Source: Allobosea sp. Leaf344 (lineage in GTDB: Bacteria; Pseudomonadota; Alphaproteobacteria; Rhizobiales; Beijerinckiaceae). From it: a DNA stretch of 64,000 nucleotides. Positions 42,854 to 50,782 of the stretch are shown here, in pieces. The stretch is taken from contig NZ_LMRT01000009.1 in the NCBI RefSeq assembly GCF_001426225.1, positions 309,594 through 373,593 on the forward strand, written 5' to 3'. Each line of letters opens with the position of its first letter. Within the stretch, counting starts at the first letter, position 1. Made by a program: the position numbers and the translations under genes. The notes under the pieces were generated by a model. That model saw only the letters and a list, made by a program, of their open reading frames with translations. It was not told where the DNA came from and did no database searches.

Positions 42854-45586
42854 TTGGAGCCCCATCTCTTCCGTTATGTCTGGCAGAAGAGCCGCGGCGA
42901 ACAGATCGCCGTCCTGCTGATCATCCTCGCCTCGATCCCCTTCTACTGGGCGTCCTTCGACGTGCCCAAGCGCATCGTCAACGACGCCATCCAGGGTGGC
43001 GCCTTCAAGAACGGCCAGTCGACCGCGACCCTGCTCGATTTCCATCTGCGCCTGCCGGATTGGCTGGGCGGGCTCGATTACACGCTCTTCAGCGGTTTCC
43101 AGGTCGGCCAGCTCGGGCTTCTGCTCGGGCTGAGCCTGTATTTCCTGGTGCTGGTGCTGATCAACGGCGCCTTCAAATACGTCATCAACGTGCGCAAGGG
43201 CATTCTCGGCGAGCGCATGCTGCGGCGGATGCGCTATGATCTGTTCAGCCAGCTCATGCGCTTCCGACCCGAGGACATCAGGGCGGTCAAGCCGGCGGAA
43301 GTCGCCAGCATGATCAAGGACGAGGTCGAGCCGATCGGCGGCTTCGTCGGCGACGCCTTCATCCAGCCGGTCTTCCTGCTCAGCCAGGCGCTCACAGCTC
43401 TCGCCTTCATCCTGATGCAGAGCCTGTGGCTCGGCTCGATCGCTCTCGTGATCGTGATCATGCAGGCGATCATCATCCCCATCCTGCGCAAGGAGCAACT
43501 GCGTCTGGGCCGCGAGCGCCAGCTCGCCTCGCGCCAATTGGCCGGGCGCATCGGCGAGATCGTCGATGCCGGGCCGACGATCCAGGGGCATGGCGCCACG
43601 ATCTACATGCAGTCGGACATCGCCGGGCGCCTCGGCCGGCTCTTCGACATCCGCTACGCGCTCTACAAGCGGAAATTCGCGGTCAAATTCCTCAACAACC
43701 TGCTGGCGCAGATCACGCCCTTCTTCTTCTACGCCGTCGGCGGCTTCTTCGCGCTGCAGGGCCGGCTCGATATCGGCCAGCTGGTCGCTGTCATCGCCGC
43801 CTATCGCGACCTGCCGCCGCCGATCAAGGAGCTGATCGACTGGGATCAGCAGCGCAACGACGTCACCATCAAATACGAACAGGTCATCACCCAGTTCAAC
43901 ACGCCGGAGACGGTGGTGCTGGACGAGGCCGACGGCGTCCAGCGCCTGCCCGAGCAGGGCGAGCTGCGCCTCGACAGCGTCCAGATGCTGGATAATCGTG
44001 GCCAGCCTCTGCTCGCGCCCCTGACGCTGCACCTCACCCGACCGGGCGTCGTCGCGCTGATCGGCCCGCCCGGCGGCGCGCGCGAGGTGCTGGGCCGCAT
44101 CCTCGGCCGCCAGGCGATGAGCTATACCGGCCGCATCACCATCGACGGGCATAATCTCTCGCGGCTCTCGGTGGAGCGGGCGAGCCATCTGATCGGCTAT
44201 GCCGGGAGCGAGGCCGAGATCATCGCCGGCTCGCTGCGCGACAACATCCTGCTGCCGCTCAAGCGGCGCCGCCCCAAGGCCGCGCCTGCCGGCAAGCTCA
44301 GCACGCAGGAGCACCGGCGCTTCCTCGAGGCGGTCAGATCCGGCAATACGCCGCTCGCCTTCGAGGCGGACTGGACCGATTACGAGGGGGCGGGGCTGAG
44401 CGACCCGGCCTCGCTCGAGGCGCATATCCGCCAGGTGCTGGACGTGCTGGGCTGCTCCCAGGACGTCTATGAGCTCGGGCTGGACGGCAAGGTGGTGGCG
44501 ACGTTGCGCGACAGCGCCAAGCGCCAGATCGTCGAGGCGCGCCGCGCCGTCGCGGCCGAACTCGCCCGCAGCAAGCTGCAGGGGCTGATCGAGACCTTCG
44601 ACCCCGAGCGCTACAACGACAATGCCACCGTCTGCGAGAATCTGATCTTCGGCGCGCGCATGGGCGATCGTTTCGCCAACGAGACCCTGCTGCTGGAGCC
44701 CTATGCCAACGCGATCCTCAACGCGGAATCGCTGGTCGAGCCCCTGCTCCAGGTCGGCCAGCGCATCGTCGCGACCGTGGTCGAGATCTTCGCCGGGCTG
44801 CCGCAGGGCCATGCCCTGTTCGAGCGCTATTCCTTCGGCGCCGACATCAATTTCGAGCGGCTGTCCGAGCTCTCGGAGATCCTCGACAAGCACGACATGC
44901 GCAGCCCGATGGACCGCGACGTCGAGCGCGACCTCGTCGCTTTGGCGCTCGGCTATGTCGAGCCCAAGCACCGGCTGAACCTGCTGGACGACAGGCTGCG
45001 GGCGCGGATCCTGCGGGCGCGGGCCAGTTTCAAGGCGCATCTCCCGGCTGATGCGGGCGAGGATGTCGCCTTCTACGATCCCGACGAGGTGATGACGGGG
45101 GCGAGCCTGCGCGACAATCTGATGTTCGGCCGCATCGGCTATGGCGTCGCCGACGCCGGCAAGAAGGTCGCCGCCATCGTCCGCTCGGCGCTCGCCCGCG
45201 AAGGGCTCGAGGACGAGCTCTACCGGATCGGCCTGAACACCGATACCGGCCTGCGCGGCCGCTATCTGCCGGCGCGGCTCAAGCTCGCCGTGCCGCTGGC
45301 CCAGGCTCTGATCAAATCCCCGCAGGTCGCCGTGCTCGACATCACCGCGCTGCTGGGCACCGCGAAGGATCCCGCCGGCGTGATCGCGCGGCTGCGGGAA
45401 CACTGCGCGGGTATGACGCTTTTTCTTCTGCTGTCCGATGCTAATCTCGCGGCCGGCATCGTGCCGAAGGTGATCTTCCAGGGACCGATCGGCATGGTGG
45501 AGCTCGACGAGAGGCCGGGCGAGGAGGAGGAGGCAGCGCCGCCGCCCCCGGCCCGCGCGAGCCTGCAGATGGAGGCGCGACCATGA
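42854..45586 (+). CDS. ABC exporter-like protein with degenerate ATPase
   Basis: 910 residues. The N-terminal 350 residues form a type IV exporter membrane domain (helices near 18-33, 85-105, 170-195, 196-212, 285-302). After it comes an ABC-ATPase-like region that has lost its chemistry: the P-loop position reads GPPGGARE (404-411) with no GK[S/T], the signature position reads LPARLKLA (805-812), and the Walker B position reads VAVLDITALL (825-834) without Glu. Three RDN/EN-type motifs recur (460-466, 595-600, 751-759). Length exceeds normal exporters by about 300. Its stop overlaps the next gene (ATGA). ATP hydrolysis is unlikely; a sensor or structural role is inferred. Confidence 0.82.
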   Translation: MEPHLFRYVWQKSRGEQIAVLLIILASIPFYWASFDVPKRIVNDAIQGGAFKNGQSTATLLDFHLRLPDWLGGLDYTLFSGFQVGQLGLLLGLSLYFLVLVLINGAFKYVINVRKGILGERMLRRMRYDLFSQLMRFRPEDIRAVKPAEVASMIKDEVEPIGGFVGDAFIQPVFLLSQALTALAFILMQSLWLGSIALVIVIMQAIIIPILRKEQLRLGRERQLASRQLAGRIGEIVDAGPTIQGHGATIYMQSDIAGRLGRLFDIRYALYKRKFAVKFLNNLLAQITPFFFYAVGGFFALQGRLDIGQLVAVIAAYRDLPPPIKELIDWDQQRNDVTIKYEQVITQFNTPETVVLDEADGVQRLPEQGELRLDSVQMLDNRGQPLLAPLTLHLTRPGVVALIGPPGGAREVLGRILGRQAMSYTGRITIDGHNLSRLSVERASHLIGYAGSEAEIIAGSLRDNILLPLKRRRPKAAPAGKLSTQEHRRFLEAVRSGNTPLAFEADWTDYEGAGLSDPASLEAHIRQVLDVLGCSQDVYELGLDGKVVATLRDSAKRQIVEARRAVAAELARSKLQGLIETFDPERYNDNATVCENLIFGARMGDRFANETLLLEPYANAILNAESLVEPLLQVGQRIVATVVEIFAGLPQGHALFERYSFGADINFERLSELSEILDKHDMRSPMDRDVERDLVALALGYVEPKHRLNLLDDRLRARILRARASFKAHLPADAGEDVAFYDPDEVMTGASLRDNLMFGRIGYGVADAGKKVAAIVRSALAREGLEDELYRIGLNTDTGLRGRYLPARLKLAVPLAQALIKSPQVAVLDITALLGTAKDPAGVIARLREHCAGMTLFLLLSDANLAAGIVPKVIFQGPIGMVELDERPGEEEEAAPPPPARASLQMEARP

Positions 45587-46032
45587 CGCTGGAGACGGAT
45601 ATTTCCTGCCTGGGCCAGCTGCCGCTGTTCCGGAGCCTGCCGGGGCCGCGGCTGAAGCTGGTGGCGCTGATGGGCGAGCGCCTGAAATTCGCACCGGGCG
45701 CGACGATCATCACCCGCGGCGAGGAGCCGGAGGGCGTGCTGCTGATCCTGCGCGGCGATGTCGAGATGCTGCGCCCGGATGCGGAGGAGGAAGGCGGCGG
45801 CTTCGCCTTCCAATCCGGCAGCATCATCGGCGACGTGCCGCTGCTGAGCGGCCAGACCTATCTCGGCGACATCCGCGCGACCAGCCAGGTCGAGGCGCTG
45901 CTGCTGCCGAAGGACCTCTTCCTCGAATTGCTGCAGACCGTCCCGGATTTCGGGATGGCGATCGCGCGCGACCTCGCGGCCCGGCTCTACCGCCTGGCCG
46001 GGCACGTGCTGGAAAACGAGAAGGTGCATTGA
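45583..46032 (+). CDS. Stand-alone cyclic-nucleotide-binding-fold protein
   Basis: 149 residues spanning one CNB beta-roll (about 14-125) plus a C-terminal helix; no HTH or other output domain. Recognisable strands include FAPGATIITRGEEPEGVLLI and GSIIGDVPLLSG. In the phosphate-binding cassette the Glu of GE is Asp (GD) and the Arg expected about ten residues later is absent (YLGDIRA). Cyclic-nucleotide binding is therefore doubtful. The ATG overlaps the ABC gene stop, and the cyclase gene starts 16 bases after its stop. Probably a partner of those two proteins. Confidence 0.83.
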   Translation: MTLETDISCLGQLPLFRSLPGPRLKLVALMGERLKFAPGATIITRGEEPEGVLLILRGDVEMLRPDAEEEGGGFAFQSGSIIGDVPLLSGQTYLGDIRATSQVEALLLPKDLFLELLQTVPDFGMAIARDLAARLYRLAGHVLENEKVH

Positions 46033-46048
46033 TGGCGGCTGTTTCGGC

Positions 46049-47893
46049 ATGAGCCTGTCGCAACCGGCGGGGACCGGACGCAGCGCACCCTTCGGCAGCG
46101 GAATGGACCAGGTCTCCTCCTGGAGCCGCGACCTCCGCTTCGCCTCGGGCATGATCCTGCTCGCCTTCGCGACCACCCATTTTCTCAACCACGCCGTCGG
46201 CATCGCCGGCATCGAGGCGATGGAGGCGGTGCAGAGCTGGCGCCATTGGGTCTGGCAATCCTGGATCGGCACCATCGCCCTCTATGGCGCGCTGATCGTC
46301 CACCCGCTCTTCGCCATGGTGCGCGTGGCGCAGCGCCGGACCTTCCGCATGCCGGTGCGGGAAATGCTGCAGATCGGGCTGGGCGTGCTGATCCCGGTCT
46401 TCCTCGTCGACCATATCGTCGGCACCCGCGTGATGGCGAGCTTCTTCGCCCAGGACGAGAGCTACCAGGCGGTGGTGCGCCGGCTCTGGCCCGGGCTCGC
46501 GACCTCGCAGACCCTCCTGCTGATCCTGGTCTGGGTGCATGGCATCATCGGGCTGCATTTCTCGCTGCGCACCCGCGAGACCTATCTGCGCTGGCGCGAC
46601 CCGTTCCTGCTGGCCGCGATCCTGATCCCGATCCTCGCGCTGATCGGCTTCGCGGTCGCGGGGCGCGAGGCGGCCAGGCTCAATCTGCCGCCGGAGAGCT
46701 ACAGCAGCGCGCAGATCGCGATGTTCAACCAGAACGTCTTCTGGGCGAAGGCCTCCTTCTTCGGCATGGTCGCCTTCTTCATCGGCTTCGTCGCGCTGCG
46801 CGAGATCCGCGTGCGCACCTCGCGCTCCATCGCCGTGCGCTTCGTCGGCCATGGCGTGCGCAAGGTGACGCCGGGGCCGACGGTGCTGGAGCTGTTCCGC
46901 CGCTTCGGCATTCCCCATGCCGCCCTCTGCGGCGGCAGGGCGCGCTGCGCCACCTGCCGCGTGCTGGTCGTGGACGGTGGCGACAGGCTGCCGGCGCCCA
47001 ACGGCCCCGAGGCCCGCCTGCTGCGCCGGATCGCAGCGCCCGACAAGGTGCGTCTCGCCTGCCAGATCAGGCCGCGCGACGACATCCAGGTGCAGATCCT
47101 GCTGGCCTCGCGCCTGACCAGCTCGGCGGTGAGGGAGGCGGAGCCGGAAGGGCGCGCCGGCAAGCGCAGCCTCACCGTGGTGATCGGCGATCTCCGCGCC
47201 TTCTCTGCGCTCTCCGAGCGGCAGCTGCCGCAGGAGCTGCTCGACCTGCTGAACCGCTTCTTCGACGAGATGGCGCAGGCGGTCTCCTCGCATGGCGGGC
47301 GGATCGACGCCTTCTATGGCGACGGTTTCATGGCCGTCTTCGGCCTGGACGGAACGGCGGCGCGCGCCGCGCAATCGGCGATCGCGGCGACGGCCGACAT
47401 CATCCGCGCGGTGGAGGCGCTGAACCGCGAATTCGGCGCCGCATTGCCGCTGCCGCTGCGCATCGGCATCGGCGTCCATACCGGCAAGGCGATCATCGGC
47501 GCCGTCGAGAACGATATTCTGGGCCATCGCGACATCACCGTCGGCGAGACCGTGATGATCGCGAGCCAGCTCGAGGCCGCGACGCGGCGGGTTCTGGCGG
47601 ATGTCGTGGTCTCCGAGGAGACGATCCGCACCAGCGGCCGCTTCTACCGGGGCACGACGCCGCTCAAGATCGCGATCAAGGGGCGGGAGAAGCCGATGGC
47701 GGCCTATGGCTTCGCCAGCGCGCCGGAGCTCGCGGACCGGGACGAGGACGACAGGGGGTCGGTGTCGATCGGGGCGAGCGCGCCGGCAGCCGAAGACACC
47801 GAACCGGCGCTGGAGGTGGTGGCGGACGAGCCGCCCGCTCCGGCCCCGGCCCGCAAGCCGCGCCGGCGCAACCCGCCGAAGCAGCCGGAGTGA
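46049..47893 (+). CDS. Membrane cytochrome-b-like / [2Fe-2S] / class III cyclase fusion
   Basis: 614 residues in three parts. Residues 30-252 hold six transmembrane helices with histidines 44, 48, 85, 122, 164 and 170, like the heme-ligating SdhC/FrdC-type anchors. Residues 262-355 form a [2Fe-2S] ferredoxin domain (Cys294, 300, 303 and 338). Residues 373-555 form a class III nucleotide cyclase domain. The metal Asp381 and Asp425 remain, but the adenine-selecting Lys is Ala421 and the transition-state Asn and Arg are Met503 and Gln507. A Pro/Ala-rich tail follows. S. meliloti CyaC is a known redox-controlled cyclase with a di-heme anchor. Here catalysis is doubtful. Confidence 0.87.
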   Translation: MSLSQPAGTGRSAPFGSGMDQVSSWSRDLRFASGMILLAFATTHFLNHAVGIAGIEAMEAVQSWRHWVWQSWIGTIALYGALIVHPLFAMVRVAQRRTFRMPVREMLQIGLGVLIPVFLVDHIVGTRVMASFFAQDESYQAVVRRLWPGLATSQTLLLILVWVHGIIGLHFSLRTRETYLRWRDPFLLAAILIPILALIGFAVAGREAARLNLPPESYSSAQIAMFNQNVFWAKASFFGMVAFFIGFVALREIRVRTSRSIAVRFVGHGVRKVTPGPTVLELFRRFGIPHAALCGGRARCATCRVLVVDGGDRLPAPNGPEARLLRRIAAPDKVRLACQIRPRDDIQVQILLASRLTSSAVREAEPEGRAGKRSLTVVIGDLRAFSALSERQLPQELLDLLNRFFDEMAQAVSSHGGRIDAFYGDGFMAVFGLDGTAARAAQSAIAATADIIRAVEALNREFGAALPLPLRIGIGVHTGKAIIGAVENDILGHRDITVGETVMIASQLEAATRRVLADVVVSEETIRTSGRFYRGTTPLKIAIKGREKPMAAYGFASAPELADRDEDDRGSVSIGASAPAAEDTEPALEVVADEPPAPAPARKPRRRNPPKQPE

Positions 47894-47944
47894 TAAAGTC
47901 CCTGCGCCGCCGCCGCAGAGCGCGCGGCCGCAGGCGCCGGGCGG

Positions 47945-49342
47945 TCAGATGTGGATCTGCCGCTTCTCGACCGCCATCGCCGCTTCCTTCACCGCTTCCG
48001 ACAGCGTCGGATGGCCGTGGCAGGTGCGGGCGAGATCCTCGGACGACCCGCCGAATTCGATCAGCACCGCGACCTCCGAGATGAGGTCGCCGGCATGCGG
48101 GCCGATGATGTGGCAGCCGAGCACGCGGTCGGTGGTGGCGTCGGCCAGAACCTTGACGAAGCCGTCGGTGTGGCGGATCGCCCGCGCCCGGCCATTGGCG
48201 GTGAAGGGAAACTTGCCGACCTTATAGGCCACGCCCGCCGCCTTCAGCTCCTCCTCGGTCTTGCCGATCGCCGCGACTTCCGGCGCCGTGTAGACGATGC
48301 CGGGGATGGCGTCGTAATTCACATGGCCGTGCTTACCGGCGATGATCTCGGCGACCGCGACGCCCTCATCCTCGGCCTTGTGCGCCAGCATAGGGCCGCG
48401 CACGACGTCGCCGATGGCGTAGATGCCCGCGACATTGGTGCGGAAATGCTCGTCGATGACGACACGGCCGCGCTCGGTGGCGACCCCGGCCTGATCGAGG
48501 CCGAGCCCGTCCGTATTCGGCCGCCGCCCGATCGCGACCAGCACGATATCGGCGTTCAGCGTCTTCGCCTCGCCGCCCGCGGCCGGCTCCACCGTCACGC
48601 TCGCGCCGCCGGCGCCGGTTTCGACCTTGGTGACCTTGGCGCCGAGATGGAAGCTGAACCCCTGCTTCTCCAGGATGCGCTGGAACTGCTTGGCGACCTC
48701 GCCATCCATGCCGGGCAGGATGCGGTCGAGATATTCGACCACCGTGACCTTGGCGCCGAGCCGGCCCCAGACCGAGCCGATTTCCAGCCCGATGACGCCG
48801 GCGCCGACGACCAGCAGCTCCTTCGGCACCGCGCCGATCTCGAGCGCGCCGGTGGAGGTCACGACGACCCGCTCGTCGATGGTCACGCCCGGCAGCCCCG
48901 TCGCCTCGGAGCCGGTGGCGATGACGATCGCCTTCGTCTCCAGCGTCTTGGCCGTGCCGTCCTCGGCCTTGACCTCGACCTTGCCGGCGGCCGGGATGCT
49001 GGCGAGGCCATGGAAGGCCTCGATCTTGTTCTTCTTCAGCAGGAAGGCGACGCCGTTGACGTTGGCGTCCACGGTTTCCTGCTTATGCGCCATCATCTGC
49101 TTGAGATCGAGCGTCGGCGTCCCCACTGCGATGCCGAGGCTCGGGAAGGTGTGCGCCGCCTCGGCGAACATTTCGGAAGCATGCAGCAGCGCCTTGGACG
49201 GGATGCAGCCGACATTCAGGCAGGTCCCGCCATGGGTCTTGCGCTTTTCCACCACCGCGACCTTGAGGCCGAGCTGGGCGGCCCGGATGGCGCAGACATA
49301 GCCGCCGGGGCCGGTGCCGATGACGACGAGATCATAGGACAT
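47945..49342 (-). CDS. lpdA: Dihydrolipoyl dehydrogenase (E3)
   Basis: 465 residues. FAD motif [17 protein letters not shown] at the start, redox disulfide Cys41-Cys46 in [16 protein letters not shown] domain around [19 protein letters not shown] and the catalytic His-Glu pair in CHGHPTLSE near the C-terminus. It reoxidises dihydrolipoyl groups for the 2-oxoglutarate dehydrogenase complex and perhaps others. It is the last gene of the mdh-suc-lpd series, 116 bases after sucB, with a GC-rich hairpin between. Confidence 0.97.
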   Translation of the reverse strand: MSYDLVVIGTGPGGYVCAIRAAQLGLKVAVVEKRKTHGGTCLNVGCIPSKALLHASEMFAEAAHTFPSLGIAVGTPTLDLKQMMAHKQETVDANVNGVAFLLKKNKIEAFHGLASIPAAGKVEVKAEDGTAKTLETKAIVIATGSEATGLPGVTIDERVVVTSTGALEIGAVPKELLVVGAGVIGLEIGSVWGRLGAKVTVVEYLDRILPGMDGEVAKQFQRILEKQGFSFHLGAKVTKVETGAGGASVTVEPAAGGEAKTLNADIVLVAIGRRPNTDGLGLDQAGVATERGRVVIDEHFRTNVAGIYAIGDVVRGPMLAHKAEDEGVAVAEIIAGKHGHVNYDAIPGIVYTAPEVAAIGKTEEELKAAGVAYKVGKFPFTANGRARAIRHTDGFVKVLADATTDRVLGCHIIGPHAGDLISEVAVLIEFGGSSEDLARTCHGHPTLSEAVKEAAMAVEKRQIHI

Positions 49343-49423
49343 GACGAGAGCCTCTCAATCGCCCGTTTAGCGCGGGCTCGTCCCGGCCATCCCGAGCTGG
49401 GACGCCGGACGGGTAGCGTGGAA

Positions 49424-49444
49424 GGCCCGGGACGGGCCCGGGCC
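49424..49444 (-). terminator. GC-rich hairpin between sucB and lpd
   Basis: A perfect 8-bp inverted repeat GGCCCGGG / CCCGGGCC with a 5-base loop, 15 bases after the sucB stop. There is no T-run. It may cause partial termination or stabilise the sucB end, giving lpd a different level from sucAB. Confidence 0.45.
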
Positions 49445-49458
49445 GGAAAGCGTCGCGA

Positions 49459-50742
49459 TCAGAGATCCAGCACGAGGCGCGCGGGATCCTCCAGCGCCTC
49501 CTTGATGCGGACGAGGAAGGTCACCGCCTCCTTGCCGTCGATGATGCGATGGTCGTAGCTGACCGCGAGATACATCATCGGGCGCACCACGATCTGGCCG
49601 CCGACCACCATCGGCCGCTCCTGGATCTTGTGCATGCCCAGAATGGCCGATTGCGGCGCGTTCAGGATCGGCGTCGACATCAGCGAACCGTAGACGCCGC
49701 CATTCGAGATGGTGAAGGTGCCGCCCTGCATGTCCTCGATCTTGAGCGAGCCGTCGCGGGCCTTCTTGCCGAGCACGCCGATCGCCTTCTCGACGCCGGC
49801 GATCGACAGCTGGTCGGCATCGCGCACGACCGGCACCACCAGCCCCTTGTCGGTGCCGACGGCGACGGCGACATGGTAGTAGTTCTTGTAGACGATGTCG
49901 GTGCCGTCGATCTCGGCATTGACCGAGGGGATCTCCTTGAGCGCCTGCACGCAGGCCTTCACGAAGAAGCCCATGAAGCCGAGCTTCACGCCGTGCTTCT
50001 TCTCGAACACGTCCTTGTACTGGTTGCGCAGGTTCATCACCGCCGACATGTCCACCTCGTTGAAGGTGGTCAGCATCGCGGCCGTCGCCTGGGCCTCCTT
50101 CAGCCGGCGCGCGATGGTCTGGCGCAGCTTGGTCATCTTGACCCGCTCCTCGCGGGACGCATCGTCCGGCGCCGAGGGCGCGCGCATCTGCACCGGCGCG
50201 GCCGCAGCCGGAGCCGGAGCCGCCGCGCCGCCGGTCGCGATCGCCGCCAGCATGTCGCCCTTGGTGACGCGGCCATCCTTGCCCGAGGCGCTGACGCTGG
50301 CGGGGTCGACACCGCTCTCGGCGGCCAGCCGGCTCACGGCCGGGCCGGAATCGGCGGCCTTGCCGGCGGGCCTGATCTGGCTGTCGCCGGCGACCTCGCC
50401 CGCCTGCTTCTGCGCCGCGGCCGAGCTCTCCGCCCCCGCCTGGCCGGAGGCCTGGGCCACGGCCTTGTCCTCGGTCTTCGCCGTCGGCGCCGCGGCGGCG
50501 CCCGAACCGGCCGAGATCATGCCGAGCAGGGCCGAGACCCCGACCGTCTCGCCTTCCTTGGCGACGATCTCGCCGAGCACGCCGGAGGCCGGCGCGTTGA
50601 CCTCGAGCGTCACCTTGTCGGTTTCCAGTTCGACCAGCGGCTCGTCGGCCTTCACCGCGTCGCCGGGCTTCTTGAACCATTTGCCGATCGTCGCCTCGGA
50701 GACGGATTCGCCGAGAGTGGGTACGCGGATTTCGGTCGCCAT
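49459..50742 (-). CDS. sucB: 2-oxoglutarate dehydrogenase E2 (dihydrolipoamide succinyltransferase)
   Basis: 427 residues. One lipoyl domain (1-75; lipoylated Lys43 in [11 protein letters not shown]), a long Ala/Pro-rich linker, an E3-binding domain (about 112-155, with [20 protein letters not shown]) and the catalytic core ending with [13 protein letters not shown], whose His and Asp catalyse acyl transfer to CoA. It forms the core of the complex with SucA and Lpd. It starts 40 bases after sucA. Confidence 0.97.
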   Translation of the reverse strand: MATEIRVPTLGESVSEATIGKWFKKPGDAVKADEPLVELETDKVTLEVNAPASGVLGEIVAKEGETVGVSALLGMISAGSGAAAAPTAKTEDKAVAQASGQAGAESSAAAQKQAGEVAGDSQIRPAGKAADSGPAVSRLAAESGVDPASVSASGKDGRVTKGDMLAAIATGGAAAPAPAAAAPVQMRAPSAPDDASREERVKMTKLRQTIARRLKEAQATAAMLTTFNEVDMSAVMNLRNQYKDVFEKKHGVKLGFMGFFVKACVQALKEIPSVNAEIDGTDIVYKNYYHVAVAVGTDKGLVVPVVRDADQLSIAGVEKAIGVLGKKARDGSLKIEDMQGGTFTISNGGVYGSLMSTPILNAPQSAILGMHKIQERPMVVGGQIVVRPMMYLAVSYDHRIIDGKEAVTFLVRIKEALEDPARLVLDL

Positions 50743-50782
50743 TGTCAGGCCTCTTCTGATGCGGGTCGTGTGTGGCGTCTGG

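Noticed and set aside
42596..45694. A 1032-codon open frame on the minus strand
   Set aside because: Antisense of the degenerate ABC exporter gene; low-complexity composition and no domain.
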